DNA from: Bifidobacterium miconisargentati
GTDB lineage: Bacteria; Actinomycetota; Actinomycetes; Actinomycetales; Bifidobacteriaceae
NCBI RefSeq assembly: GCF_019331675.1
Contig: NZ_JAHBBJ010000008.1
Span: 62,001-126,000, forward strand
Direction: 5' to 3'
DNA: 64,000 nucleotides
Shown: piece after piece, positions 25,504-37,424 of the stretch
How the letters are laid out: each line of letters begins with the position of its first letter
Numbering within the stretch: the first letter of the stretch is position 1
Program-made: the position numbers and the translations under genes
The notes under the pieces: model-generated
What the model was told of the DNA's origin: nothing
What the model saw: the letters and a program-made list of their open reading frames with translations, nothing else
Database searches by the model: none

Positions 25504-25720
25504 CGCGGGACGATGCGGGAATATCGGACAAAACTCCGTATTGTCCCGCAAAGGTGCGGGACAATACGCCCATTCGTCACTTCATAACCGCATCGTCCCG
25601 CATCATCGCAGCACAAAACCCTGGAAATACGCCATTTTGTATGGCGGCCGCCCCGACACCGGCACTAACAGCTGCGGGACGATGCGCCGAAAACCAAGAA
25701 AACGGCGCATCGTCCCGCAC
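25504..25720. repeat. Array of GCGGGACGATGCG-type palindromes
   Basis: TGCGGGAC-containing sites recur at about 25504, 25541, 25555, 25590, 25673 and 25710 in both orientations. GTATTGTCCCGCA (25538-25550) pairs with TGCGGGACAATAC (25555-25567), and TGCGGGACGATGCGCCG (25673-25689) pairs perfectly with 25703-25719. The 278-base gap between the convergent or tandem membrane and lacZ genes has no coding potential. Terminator, binding-site array or repeat element are all possible. Confidence 0.65.
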
Positions 25721-25766
25721 GGAAGGCTTCAAGCCCCTCTCAAGAGCCCTCAAAGAAGCAGTGATG

Positions 25767-28700
25767 TCAGATGAGCTCCAACGTCACGTCGAGCTTGAGC
25801 GGGCGGTCGGAGGGCAGCTGGAACTCGGGATGCACGGGCGCGCCCCAGGTGTCGTCGCCGCCGATGCCCATCTGGGCGGCCAGCAGGCGCAGGAAGGTGT
25901 GGCGCACGGGCGGCAGTTCGTCGGCGTGCGTGGCCTCCTCGATCATCAGGGAGCTGTACGGCAGCAGGCTCATCGCGAACGGCTCGCCGGAGCCCGACCC
26001 CAGATCCGTCCCCGAGCCAACGCCTGCACCGGCCGTCACGCGCATGCCGTGGCCGGTCGCATCGGTGATCTCCGCCCAGCGCACGCCCTCGTGGTTGCCG
26101 GTCTCCTGCGGCACCAGGTACGGCGCGAAGTCCTGCTTTGCGGTGCGCGAGAAGACGCCCAGCTTGGCGCCGTGCAGGCGGTCGGCGTACGTCTCCTCGG
26201 GGCCGAGGCCGTAGAAGCGCAGACGGTCGTACTGGGCCGGCAGCATCCATTCGATGCCGAACGCGGGCAGCGTGGCCGCGTCCGCCTCGCCGGGGTATTC
26301 GGCGGTCAGGTGCACGCGCAGGGCCGTATCGACCTCGTAGGTCACCGTGACGGGCGTGTGCGCGGCGTCCGCCAGCTCGTAGCGGTAGACCGCACGCAGT
26401 CCGGCGTCATTACGCTCGATGGACGTGCCGGTCACACGGGCGTAGCGGCCGGCGGCGAACCACTGGGCGCGCTCGAATCCGGAGCCGTAGCCGCGGTCGT
26501 TGTCCACCAGGGCGCGGAACGTCGTGAGGTTCGGGCGGCGGATGACCATCTCGCGGCCGTCGCGCACGAACGAGACCATGCCGCCGGCGGTCTTGGGGAG
26601 CAGCACCTCGCCGTAATCGGTGTGGATGCCGGCGTTGAAGCCGTCCTCGGCGGTGATCGCCAGCGGCCAGAAGCTACCGTCGGCGTCGGCGGAATCACCG
26701 TCGCCGGCCGCAACGCCATCGTCGAACGACACGGTGGCCACGTACTGACCGAACGCCAGCTCGTAACCGGCGGGCGCCCAGTCGGTGGCCGCGTCAAGCC
26801 GCTGGTCGACCTCGTAGGTCACCTCGAACCGTCCGGCGAGCGGCACCAGGTCGGTCACGCGCGGGAAGGCGATGGGCAGGCGCTGCGTCTCGCCGGCGGG
26901 CACGTCGAAGCGGTAGTCGGCATGCCAGCGCTCCACGCCGTTCACCAGCACGCGCGCGGTGAAGCGGAAGCCAGCGGTGGAGATGAACAGGTTGTCATTG
27001 GTGATGGTCACGCCGCTTTCGTCCGGCACGAGGCGAACGTTGGCATACAGCTGCTTGACCTCCTGGGCCTTGGGTGTGACGCTGCGGTCCGCGAAGACGA
27101 TGCCGTTGCCGCTGAATTCGTAGTCGGTGGGGCGGTCCCCGAAGTCGCCGCCGTATGCGAGCCGTTCGGTGCCGTCCGGGAGCCGCTGGAAGAGGGCCTG
27201 GTCCACGTAATCCCAGATGAAGCCGCCCTGGTACTTGGGGTACTGCTCCAGCGCGGTGTACAGGTGCAGGCCGCCGGTGGAGTTGCCCATCGAGTGCGAA
27301 TATTCGCAGGAGATGTACGGCTTCTGGTCCTCGCCGAACAGGTACAGTTCCCTAATCTCGTCCGGCTTGGCGTACATACGGCTCATGATGTCCGTGACGT
27401 CGCTGTACTCGGGGTCGTTGAATACGCTCTCATAATGCACCGGGCGGGCGGGGTCCGTGGCATGCACGAAGTCGCGCATGGTACGGAACACGTCGCCACC
27501 GAATGACTCGTTGCCCAGCGACCAGATGACCACGCTCGGATGGTTCCAGTCGCGGCGCATCATGCTGTTGAGACGGTCCACGCAGGCGGCGCGCCATTCG
27601 TCGCGGCTGCCGGGCACGGCGGTCTCCGGGTGGAACGAACCGTCGCCGTAGGTCCAGGTGCCGTGGGTCTCGAGGTTGGTCTCGTCGATCATGTAGATGC
27701 CGTATTCGTCGCACAGCTCGTACCAGCGGGACTGGTTGGGGTAGTGGCAGGTGCGCACGGCGTTGATGTTGAGGCGCTTGAACTCGCGGATGTCCTGCAG
27801 CATCACATCCTCAGTGAGGGCGCGGCCGACACGGGCGTCGAATTCGTGGCGGTTGACGCCCTTGAATACGATGCGCTTGCCATTGAGCTTCATGAGCCCG
27901 CCCTCGATGGCGAAGTGACGGAAGCCCACGCGCTGCGGCACGGTTTCGATGACGCGGCCGTCCGCGTCCAGCGCGGTGACGGTGAGCGTGTAGAGGGTCG
28001 GCTCCTCGGCGCTCCACGGGTCGACATGGCCAACGTTCGCACGCCAGGTCAGGGCCTCGCCCGCCGGAACGTCACCGGACACCGTAGACCCAGCGGCACG
28101 CGACTCACGCCAGACCTCGGCGCCGGCCGCATCCGTCAGCACCGCCTCGAACGATGCCGCGCCGGCCGCATTGCGCACGAAGGCGTCCACGGACAGCTCG
28201 CCCTCGCCGCTGACGTGGTCGTAGTCCGCGGTGACGCGCAGGTCCTCGACGTGCACTGCCGGCTGGGCGGTGAGCTCCACGGAGCGGAACAGACCGTGCA
28301 TGCGCCAGAAGTCCTGGTCCTCCAGCCAGCTGGCGGAGGCGAACTCGAAGACGGCCACCGCGAGCAGGTTCTCGCCGGTGGTGAGCAGCGGGGTCACATC
28401 GAATTCGCTGGGCGTGTAGGAATCCTCGGAGTAGCCCACGAACGTGCCGTTGAGCCATACGGCGATGGCCGTGGAGGCGCCGTGGAAGGTGAGTGTGACC
28501 GTGCGCCCGGCCTCGATCGCCTCGGCCACCTTCGGGCTCGGCGTGAAGATGCGGCGGTAGAGGGCCACATGGTTGTGCTCCGGGATATCCGGGGCCTGCG
28601 GTGACTCATGGCCGGACCACGGGTACTGCTGGTTGACGTACTGGTGCTTGAGCAGGCCCTTGACCTCCAGACAGGAGGGCACGTCGATCTGGTCGAAGTC

Positions 28701-29084
28701 GTCGTCAGGGAAGCCGGGGCGCGCGAAATCGGCGTCAGCCACCTCCTCGGCGCCGTCCTCCACATCGGCAAGATCGGCCCAGTCGGCCAGATCGGTGACG
28801 GTCACACGCCAGGTACCGTCGAGGCTTTGCTTGAGATCCATCGATTCGCCCGCGGCCGGCACGTGGTCGTAGAACCGGTGGCTGGAGTGCGCGGCGAGCC
28901 GGTTGACGGCGAACACGCGCGGGTCGGCGATCCAGGCCGGATCGAAGCGTTCGGCGGTCGGCACCGCGGGGGCCGCGGCGGCACGGGTCTCGCCACCCGC
29001 GGCACCACCGGCGTCGCCCGCGCCGGCCGAACCGGCGGCATCGGGCATCTCAGGAACGTTGCCCAGGCCAGTCACATCAGTCAT
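25767..29084 (-). CDS. lacZ: GH2 beta-galactosidase (LacZ type)
   Basis: A 1105-residue cytoplasmic glycoside hydrolase of family 2 that hydrolyses lactose and related beta-galactosides, possibly with transgalactosylation. Order: an Ala/Gly-rich leader (about 1-45), the sugar-binding jelly-roll domain, an Ig-like domain, a TIM barrel with acid/base Glu in WSLGNESFGGD (about 524) and nucleophile Glu in YISCEYSHSMGNS (about 592), then a Bgal_small_N C-terminal domain ending near 1105. AAAGGTGAGG precedes ATG 29084; the frame opens to 29123. No signal peptide. A divergent LacI regulator is 203 bases away. Confidence 0.96.
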   Translation of the reverse strand: MTDVTGLGNVPEMPDAAGSAGAGDAGGAAGGETRAAAAPAVPTAERFDPAWIADPRVFAVNRLAAHSSHRFYDHVPAAGESMDLKQSLDGTWRVTVTDLADWADLADVEDGAEEVADADFARPGFPDDDFDQIDVPSCLEVKGLLKHQYVNQQYPWSGHESPQAPDIPEHNHVALYRRIFTPSPKVAEAIEAGRTVTLTFHGASTAIAVWLNGTFVGYSEDSYTPSEFDVTPLLTTGENLLAVAVFEFASASWLEDQDFWRMHGLFRSVELTAQPAVHVEDLRVTADYDHVSGEGELSVDAFVRNAAGAASFEAVLTDAAGAEVWRESRAAGSTVSGDVPAGEALTWRANVGHVDPWSAEEPTLYTLTVTALDADGRVIETVPQRVGFRHFAIEGGLMKLNGKRIVFKGVNRHEFDARVGRALTEDVMLQDIREFKRLNINAVRTCHYPNQSRWYELCDEYGIYMIDETNLETHGTWTYGDGSFHPETAVPGSRDEWRAACVDRLNSMMRRDWNHPSVVIWSLGNESFGGDVFRTMRDFVHATDPARPVHYESVFNDPEYSDVTDIMSRMYAKPDEIRELYLFGEDQKPYISCEYSHSMGNSTGGLHLYTALEQYPKYQGGFIWDYVDQALFQRLPDGTERLAYGGDFGDRPTDYEFSGNGIVFADRSVTPKAQEVKQLYANVRLVPDESGVTITNDNLFISTAGFRFTARVLVNGVERWHADYRFDVPAGETQRLPIAFPRVTDLVPLAGRFEVTYEVDQRLDAATDWAPAGYELAFGQYVATVSFDDGVAAGDGDSADADGSFWPLAITAEDGFNAGIHTDYGEVLLPKTAGGMVSFVRDGREMVIRRPNLTTFRALVDNDRGYGSGFERAQWFAAGRYARVTGTSIERNDAGLRAVYRYELADAAHTPVTVTYEVDTALRVHLTAEYPGEADAATLPAFGIEWMLPAQYDRLRFYGLGPEETYADRLHGAKLGVFSRTAKQDFAPYLVPQETGNHEGVRWAEITDATGHGMRVTAGAGVGSGTDLGSGSGEPFAMSLLPYSSLMIEEATHADELPPVRHTFLRLLAAQMGIGGDDTWGAPVHPEFQLPSDRPLKLDVTLELI

Positions 29085-29207
29085 CAAAACCTCACCTTTC
29101 CTTGTCCGCCCGCGGCACGGCACCGTGCCGGAGCATACGATTCGCCTGCCCTACGATAACCGATGACCAGGGCGGGCGGCATCCACGTCATCTCCCAGTG
29201 TATCCGC

Positions 29208-29225
29208 TGTGTAACCGGTCACGCA
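29208..29225. promoter_or_regulatory. Candidate LacI operator between lacZ and its divergent regulator
   Basis: TGTGTAACCGGTCACGCA is a near-palindrome centred on CCGG, the usual centre of LacI-family operators (AACCGGTT-like). It lies midway between the two divergent genes. No better site is seen in the 200-base region. Confidence 0.45.
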
Positions 29226-29287
29226 AACGAAGGTGAGCGTGTGTCGCAAACGCCAGTTCCCCGCAAAACGCCAGAATCGCGAATACG

Positions 29288-30316
29288 ATGAGGAGCATGA
29301 CCAAGGCAGGTAAGAAAGCGACCATCCGCGACGTTGCGCGACTGGCGGGCGTGTCCTACGGCACCGTCTCCCGATACCTCAACGGCAGCGCGCACGTATC
29401 CCCGGCGGCCGCCGAGCGCATCGCCCAGGCCATCCAGGACGCCCGGTACACGCCGAACCAGGCGGCCCGTTCACTGGCCCAGCAGCGCACGCAAACCATC
29501 GCCCTGGTGATTCAGGTCGAATCGAACGAGACGCTCATCCAGTCCAGTGTGGCCCGCGCGATGATCGGCGCGAACCAGACCATCGGCGACGCGGGCTATC
29601 AGATGGTCACGCTCATCGCCAACACGGACGCCTCCACCAGCCGCATCGCGCAACTGGTCAACAGCGACTTCGCGGACGGCTACATGCTGTTCTCCCTGAG
29701 CGAGGACGACGTGCTGGCCGACGCTTTCCTCACCACGGACCGTCCGGTGGTGATTTCGGAGGTCAGCAACCGCAGCGATCTGCCGTTCCCCGCCGTCGAC
29801 TTCGCCAACGAGGACGGGCAGCGCGACATCACGCGACATCTCATCGAGGCCGGACGCACGCGGCTCGCGTACGTGTGCGGCCCCGGCTATTCACCGACCG
29901 CCACGAACCGTTTCAAGGGCTTCCGCGAGGCGATGGGGGAGCGGTTCGACGAGCGTCTCGTGTACTTCTCAGACGATTGGGAGATGACCAACGGCGAGAT
30001 GGCCACGGCCGATTTCCAGCCGATGCTGGACGATTTGGATGGCATCGTGTGCGCCAACGACGACATCGCCTTCGGTGTCATCAACCAGCTGAACCGGTTC
30101 GGCTACCGGGTGCCGGAGGACATCGCCGTGACCGGTTTCGACGATTCGCCGATCGCCGTGCTCTCGCGGCCGAAGATCACCACGGTGAGGCAGGATTCGC
30201 AGCTGCACGGCCGCGCGATGGCCGAACTGGTCCTTTCGATGATGCACGGCGCGCAGGTCGAGCCCGATTACGTGCGACTGCTGCCCACGACCATCGTGGA
30301 CCGTCAGTCGGCGTGA
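29288..30316 (+). CDS. LacI-family regulator, divergent from lacZ
   Basis: A 342-residue repressor with an N-terminal LacI DNA-binding domain (TIRDVARLAGVSYGTVSRYLNGSAHVSPAAAERI, about 12-45) and a type I periplasmic-binding fold (about 65-335), ending with the family pattern VTGFDDSPIAVLSRPKITTVRQD. It is the likely repressor of lacZ. The start is uncertain: ATG 29288 has no Shine-Dalgarno, and ATG 29297 has GAGGAG only 1-2 bases before it. Confidence 0.9.
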   Translation: MRSMTKAGKKATIRDVARLAGVSYGTVSRYLNGSAHVSPAAAERIAQAIQDARYTPNQAARSLAQQRTQTIALVIQVESNETLIQSSVARAMIGANQTIGDAGYQMVTLIANTDASTSRIAQLVNSDFADGYMLFSLSEDDVLADAFLTTDRPVVISEVSNRSDLPFPAVDFANEDGQRDITRHLIEAGRTRLAYVCGPGYSPTATNRFKGFREAMGERFDERLVYFSDDWEMTNGEMATADFQPMLDDLDGIVCANDDIAFGVINQLNRFGYRVPEDIAVTGFDDSPIAVLSRPKITTVRQDSQLHGRAMAELVLSMMHGAQVEPDYVRLLPTTIVDRQSA

Positions 30317-30353
30317 TGGGGCGTAAGAAACCAAGCCGCACGCATACGAAAAA

Positions 30354-30373
30354 CTCCCCTCGCTGAGAGGAGC
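30354..30373. repeat. Single imperfect hairpin repeat between two LacI genes
   Basis: CTCCCCTCGCTGAGAGGAG is a slightly degraded H1-type copy of the dispersed repeat, 38 bases after one regulator and about 60 before the next. It may attenuate read-through. Confidence 0.45.
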
Positions 30374-30431
30374 CGGGACATCCGCAATCGAAGCTTGTTT
30401 TGTATAGTTGGTGCTCAGTAAAGGGGTTTCT

Positions 30432-31478
30432 ATGGTCACCATGAAGGATGTCGGGCGCGAGGCCGGAGTCTCGGCCATGACCGTCTCGAACGTGCTGCGC
30501 GGCAACGACAACGTCGCCCCGGAGACGGCGAAGCGCGTGCGCGAGGCCGCCGACCGGCTGCACTACCGTCTCAACACCACCAGCCTGTCCGCACGCAGCC
30601 TGCGCGTCTCCACCAGCCGCCGGGGCCGCACGTTCGGCACCATCGGACTGGCCATCTTCGAGCTCGACCGGCCGTACCCCTCCCAGCTCGCCTCGCTGAT
30701 CTCGCAGGCGGCGGAGAAGCGCGGCTACCAGACCGTGGTGCAGGAGACCCGCATCAACGCGGAGAACGAACGCTCCATCATCGAGCGGGTGTCCAACCAG
30801 TTCTGCGACGGGCTGATCTTCAGCTCCAGCCGACTGTCCGCCGCGGAGATCGAGCAGTTGTCCAATCACCGGCCGACCGTGCTGCTGGACGACGACCGCC
30901 CGCAGCATGACATCGATACGATCCTCACGCCGAGCGAGCTTGGCGCGCAGGCGGCCATCGAGTATCTGTGGGCCGGCGGCAAGCGGCATATCGGCATCGT
31001 GGGAGGCCTGGGGGAGGGGTCGGACGAGCATGAGACCGCCGATTCGTACGACACCCGCCATCGCCGCCTGATGGGCTGCAGGAAGGCCTTCGAGAAGCTG
31101 GGCGTGGACTGGTGGGAAGTGCCGATCATTCCCACGCCCTGGAACGATGTGGAGGCCCGTCAAGCCGTCAAACAGTATGCCGATGTGATCCGTTCCTGCG
31201 ACGCGCTGTTCTGCATGACCGATACCACCGCGTTCGGCGTGATCCGCGGACTGAAGGACCTGGGGCTGAGCGTGCCCGAGGACATCGCCGTCATGGGATT
31301 CGACGGCATCGAGATGGGCGCCACGATGGTGCCGTCGCTGACCACGGTGGCGGTGGACATCCCCATGGTCGCGCAGAAGGCCGTGGACATGCTCATCGAG
31401 CGCATCGATGACGAATCGGACCGCGAGCGCCAGCGCATCGTGGCCGACTTCCACATCGAACGACGCGAATCCGCGTGA
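30432..31478 (+). CDS. LacI-family transcriptional regulator
   Basis: A 348-residue repressor. The DNA-binding domain (MKDVGREAGVSAMTVSNVLRGNDNVAPETAKRV) starts right at the N-terminus; the sugar-binding domain shows GIVGGLGEGSDEHETADSYDTRHRR and VMGFDGIEMGATMVPSLTTVAVD. AAAGGGG 6 bases before ATG 30432 sets the start. It is in the same direction as the previous LacI gene, 115 bases on. Its target genes are not in the immediate downstream region, so it may regulate a distant operon or the lacZ locus. Confidence 0.9.
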   Translation: MVTMKDVGREAGVSAMTVSNVLRGNDNVAPETAKRVREAADRLHYRLNTTSLSARSLRVSTSRRGRTFGTIGLAIFELDRPYPSQLASLISQAAEKRGYQTVVQETRINAENERSIIERVSNQFCDGLIFSSSRLSAAEIEQLSNHRPTVLLDDDRPQHDIDTILTPSELGAQAAIEYLWAGGKRHIGIVGGLGEGSDEHETADSYDTRHRRLMGCRKAFEKLGVDWWEVPIIPTPWNDVEARQAVKQYADVIRSCDALFCMTDTTAFGVIRGLKDLGLSVPEDIAVMGFDGIEMGATMVPSLTTVAVDIPMVAQKAVDMLIERIDDESDRERQRIVADFHIERRESA

Positions 31479-31481
31479 CGG

Positions 31482-31713
31482 CATCGGCCCTACGGGCCGA
31501 TGCTGTGTTTTCCGCAGGCTCACGCCTGCTCCGCTTCTCTCCCTCAGTCCGCCTGCGGCGTCCAGCTCCCTCGTCAGAGGGAGCCAAGAACTACACCGTA
31601 TAAGGTCTTGCCTCCCTCTGACGAGGGAGGTGGCATCGGCGAAGCCGATGACGGAGGGAGAGAAGCCAAGCAGGCGCGAGCCTGCGGAAACGCCGCATCG
31701 ACCGCAGGCCGAT
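31482..31713. repeat. Full-length double copy of the dispersed four-hairpin repeat
   Basis: Reading right: H4 CATCGGCCC-TAC-GGGCCGATG (31482-31502), H3 GCAGGCTCACGCCTGC (31514-31529), H2 around 31550-31560, H1 GCTCCCTCGTCAGAGGGAGC (31565-31584). After about 26 bases an inverted copy follows: H1' 31611-31630, H2' CATCGGCGAAGCCGATG 31634-31650, H3' 31670-31685, H4' 31697-31713. The whole is a convergent pair with a spacer that differs from the similar element at 60671-60892. Confidence 0.8.
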
Positions 31714-31741
31714 TCCTCTACCGCCTCACCAACACAACAAA

Positions 31742-31766
31742 AAAGCGGCCCGCATAGGCCGCTTTT
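31742..31766. terminator. Bidirectional terminator between LacI and DUF3566 genes
   Basis: AAAGCGGCC and GGCCGCTTTT flank CGCATA, with T-runs on both strands. It lies between the repeat pair and the leftward gyrA-DUF3566 unit and can serve both sides. Confidence 0.8.
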
Positions 31767-31790
31767 TCAATGCTTGACGAAAAGTCCGTA

Positions 31791-32315
31791 TCAGTCGTCG
31801 CCGAGCGTGAGGTGCACGCCGCCGACCAGGGTGCTGACCACGTTGTAGATCAGCGCCACGATGGTGGTGAGCAGCGTGATGATCACCACTTCGACGATCG
31901 AGAAAATGGTCACGGCGGACACCACGGTGGGCAGGGACAACACGTTGCCCAGGTTGAAGGAATCGGCATCCAGGCCGGTGGAGGAGACGATCTGCGTAAT
32001 CTGGCCGAACACGCCGACGGCGTCCAGCAGCAGCCAGACGATGGTGGCGGCGACCACCTGGATGATGGCGCCGGCGATCGACAGCAGGAACGAGACCTTG
32101 GCCACGGACCAGGCGTCCACGCGGGTCAGGGACAGGCTCATGCGGCGGGCGCGCGGCGCGGCGCGGCGCACGGCCGGACGGACCGGGGTGGTGCCGGACG
32201 GCGGCAGCGTGGATTCCTCCGGGTCGCTGGAAACGGAGCGGGCCACACGCGGTGCAGCATGCTCGTTGGTGGGCTGGATCGCTGCGGGCTCGTCGTTTTC
32301 GAGATTCTCGCTCAT
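31791..32315 (-). CDS. DUF3566 membrane protein downstream of gyrA
   Basis: A 174-residue protein with a disordered, Pro/Arg-rich N-terminus (1-55) and two transmembrane helices (about 72-97 and 135-163), the DUF3566 pattern. Genes of this family follow gyrA in most actinobacteria (CwsA-like position in mycobacteria). The function is unknown; a link to cell division has been proposed for some relatives. It is last in the leftward dnaA-region block. Confidence 0.88.
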   Translation of the reverse strand: MSENLENDEPAAIQPTNEHAAPRVARSVSSDPEESTLPPSGTTPVRPAVRRAAPRARRMSLSLTRVDAWSVAKVSFLLSIAGAIIQVVAATIVWLLLDAVGVFGQITQIVSSTGLDADSFNLGNVLSLPTVVSAVTIFSIVEVVIITLLTTIVALIYNVVSTLVGGVHLTLGDD

Positions 32316-32419
32316 CGTTTCTCCTTCAAGGGCTTAATCGGTAGCCTCGTTGTTAGCGAGGCTACCAGTGTTTCAGGACTCCGCTCGCGCCTCGTCCGCG
32401 TTGTTTTTCGTCTTATCTC

Positions 32420-32443
32420 GGCTCCCCTCTGTGAAGGGAACCG
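32420..32443. repeat. Degraded hairpin repeat downstream of gyrA
   Basis: GGCTCCCCTC-TGTG-AAGGGAACCG is an imperfect H1-type stem between gyrA and the DUF3566 gene. It may permit partial read-through. Confidence 0.4.
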
Positions 32444-32450
32444 AAAACGG

Positions 32451-35138
<2,688 letters not shown>

Positions 35139-35161
35139 TTAAGTTCCTTTTTCCGTCCTGC

Positions 35162-35185
35162 GGCTCCCCTCTCTGAGGGTGAGCC
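35162..35185. repeat. Imperfect hairpin repeat between gyrB and gyrA
   Basis: GGCTCCCCTC-TCTG-AGGGTGAGCC has one bulge compared with the perfect copies. It sits inside the gyrB-gyrA operon gap, so it cannot fully terminate transcription if the genes are co-transcribed. Confidence 0.45.
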
Positions 35186-35194
35186 AATCATCAA

Positions 35195-37285
35195 TCACGC
35201 ATCGATCCAGCTGACGTTCTTGGCGTTGCGCTGGATGAAGAGTCGGCGGGGCTCCACCTCGTCGCCCATGAGCATCGAGAAGGTCTCGTCCGCGGCCGCG
35301 GCGTCCTCGATGTGCACCTGCTTCAGGATGCGGTGCTCGGGGTCCATGGTGGTCTCCCACAGCTCCTGGTAGCTCATCTCGCCCAGACCCTTGTAGCGCT
35401 GGATGCCCTCGCCCTTGGGCAGCTGACGGCCCTTGGCCTTGCCCTCGGCGAGCACGCGGTCGCGCTCGGCGTCGGTGTACACGAAGTCGTGCGGGCCCTT
35501 GGTCCACTTGAGGCGGTACAGCGGCGGCATGGCCACGTACACGTAGCCCGCGGTGATCATCGGGCGCATGTAGCGGAAGAACAGCGTGAGGTTCAGCGTG
35601 GCGATGTGTGCGCCGTCCACATCGGCATCGGCCATGATGATGACCTTGTGATAGCGCACCTTGGAGATGTCGAAGTCCTCACCGTAGCCGCCGCCCACGG
35701 CGGTGATCAGCGATTCGATGGTGTCCGACTTCATCATGCGGTCCAGGCTGGCGCGCTCGGTGTTGAGGATCTTGCCTCGAAGCGGCAGGATGGCCTGCGT
35801 GATCGGGTTGCGTCCCTGGATGGCGGAGCCGCCTGCGGAGTCGCCCTCCACGATGAACAGCTCGCACTCCTCCGGATTCGAGGACTGGCAGTCCTTGAGC
35901 TTGTCCGGCATGCCGGCGGACTCGAAGATGGACTTGCGGCGCGTGTTCTCGCGGGCCTTCTTGGCGGCCAGGCGGGCGCGGGAGGCCTCGATGGCCTTCT
36001 GGATGATGTTCTTGGCCTCGTTCGGGTGGGCGTCGAACCAGTCGCCGAGCTTGTCGGTCATCACGCGCTGCACGAAGGTCTTGGCCTCGGAGTTGCCGAG
36101 CTTGGTCTTGGTCTGGCCCTCGAACTGCGGGTTGGTGAGCTTCACGGAGATGACGGCGGTCAGGCCCTCGCGCACGTCGTCGCCAGAGAGGTTCTCGTCC
36201 TTGTCCTTGAGGATGCCCTTCTCGCGTGCGTAGCGGTTGACCAGGCTGGTCAGCGCGGCGCGGAAGCCCTCTTCGTGGGTGCCGCCCTCGGTGGTGGAGA
36301 TGGTGTTGGCGAAGGTGTGCACGGACTCGGAGTAGGCGGTGGTCCACTGCATGGCCAGTTCGGCGGAGATGCCGAGCTTGAGGTCCTCGGCCTCGAAGCT
36401 GATGACCTCGTCCTCCACCGGGGTGGTCTTGCGCACCTTGACCAGGTAGTCCACGTAGTCCTTGATGCCGTTGGCGTACTGGTAGGTGACGGTCTGGTTG
36501 GTCTCGCCGGCGTCCGGTACGCCGTCGCCGGTGACCTCGTCGCCGGCCTGGTCGGGCTCGCGCAGGTCGGTCAGGCTGATCTTGAGGCCCTTGTTGAGGA
36601 AGGCCATCTGCTGGAAGCGGGAGCGCAGCGTCTCGAAGTCGTAGACGGTGGTCTCGAAGATCTTCGGGTCCGGCCAGAACGTCACGGACGTGCCGGTGGA
36701 CTCGCCCTCGGCCATCGGCTCGCCCTGCTTGAGGCGGGCGGTGGGGTGCTGGTCGATATACGTCTGGGTCCAGTGGAAGCCCTGGCGGCGCACCTCGATG
36801 TCCACGCGGGTGGACAGGGCGTTGACCACGGAGATGCCCACGCCGTGCAGGCCGCCGGAGACGGCGTAGCCGCCGCCGCCGAACTTGCCGCCGGCGTGCA
36901 GCTTGGTCATCACGGTCTCCACGCCGGAGACGCCCTCGCCGGGCACCTCGTCCACGGGGATGCCGCGGCCGTCGTCCACCACGCGGATGCCGTTGTCCGG
37001 CAGGATGGTGACTTCGATATGGCTGGCGTATCCGGCCAGGGCCTCGTCCACGGAGTTGTCCACGATCTCGTAGACCAGGTGGTGCAGGCCGCGCGGGCCG
37101 GTGGAGCCGATGTACATGCCCGGGCGGATGCGCACCGCCTCAAGGCCTTCCAGCACGCGCAGATCGGATGCTTCGTAGTGCTCGGGAGCCATGGATTCGT
37201 CGAGCTCGCCTTCGGTCAGCTCCGCATTGTTGATATGCTCGTCAGCCGCCTTCAGCTGTTCCTCTTTGCTGGTTTCGTCTGCCAA
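35195..37285 (-). CDS. gyrB: DNA gyrase subunit B
   Basis: A 697-residue GyrB: GHKL ATPase domain (VVDDGRGIPVD, HGVGISVVNALS), transducer, Toprim domain (EGDSAGGSA, ADADVDGAHIATL) and the C-terminal PRRLFIQRNA region. The TTG at 37285 is preferred as start (MADETSKEEQ) because GGAAG lies 5 bases before it and it matches the usual bifidobacterial N-terminus; the frame is open to an ATG at 37390. The motif RIRPGMYIGST replaces the common RKRPGMYIG. It works with GyrA in an A2B2 complex. Confidence 0.95.
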   Translation of the reverse strand: MADETSKEEQLKAADEHINNAELTEGELDESMAPEHYEASDLRVLEGLEAVRIRPGMYIGSTGPRGLHHLVYEIVDNSVDEALAGYASHIEVTILPDNGIRVVDDGRGIPVDEVPGEGVSGVETVMTKLHAGGKFGGGGYAVSGGLHGVGISVVNALSTRVDIEVRRQGFHWTQTYIDQHPTARLKQGEPMAEGESTGTSVTFWPDPKIFETTVYDFETLRSRFQQMAFLNKGLKISLTDLREPDQAGDEVTGDGVPDAGETNQTVTYQYANGIKDYVDYLVKVRKTTPVEDEVISFEAEDLKLGISAELAMQWTTAYSESVHTFANTISTTEGGTHEEGFRAALTSLVNRYAREKGILKDKDENLSGDDVREGLTAVISVKLTNPQFEGQTKTKLGNSEAKTFVQRVMTDKLGDWFDAHPNEAKNIIQKAIEASRARLAAKKARENTRRKSIFESAGMPDKLKDCQSSNPEECELFIVEGDSAGGSAIQGRNPITQAILPLRGKILNTERASLDRMMKSDTIESLITAVGGGYGEDFDISKVRYHKVIIMADADVDGAHIATLNLTLFFRYMRPMITAGYVYVAMPPLYRLKWTKGPHDFVYTDAERDRVLAEGKAKGRQLPKGEGIQRYKGLGEMSYQELWETTMDPEHRILKQVHIEDAAAADETFSMLMGDEVEPRRLFIQRNAKNVSWIDA

Positions 37286-37400
37286 CAGGCTTCCTTCCGT
37301 AACTTCAAGGTCAGCTCGCAAACGAAGGTCATTTGCAAGGGTGATATGGCTTAGGAGGCTCGTAAAGGGCTCTTCCAGCCGTTTGACCATACTGCATGTG

Positions 37401-37424
37401 ATTTTACTCGTCTAACACGACGAG
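37401..37424 (-). promoter_or_regulatory. Candidate gyrB promoter with small palindrome
   Basis: On the minus strand TAAAAT (37406-37401) resembles a -10 box and abuts CTCGTC-GTGTTA-GACGAG (37407-37424). No clear -35 is seen, so this is tentative. The rest of the 284-base gap between gyrB and the DUF721 gene (37286-37569) shows no gene. Confidence 0.35.

Noticed and set aside
35312..37354. A 680-codon open frame antisense to gyrB
   Set aside because: Composition is typical of an antisense shadow (His/Val/Gly/Leu-rich); GyrB is unmistakable on the other strand.
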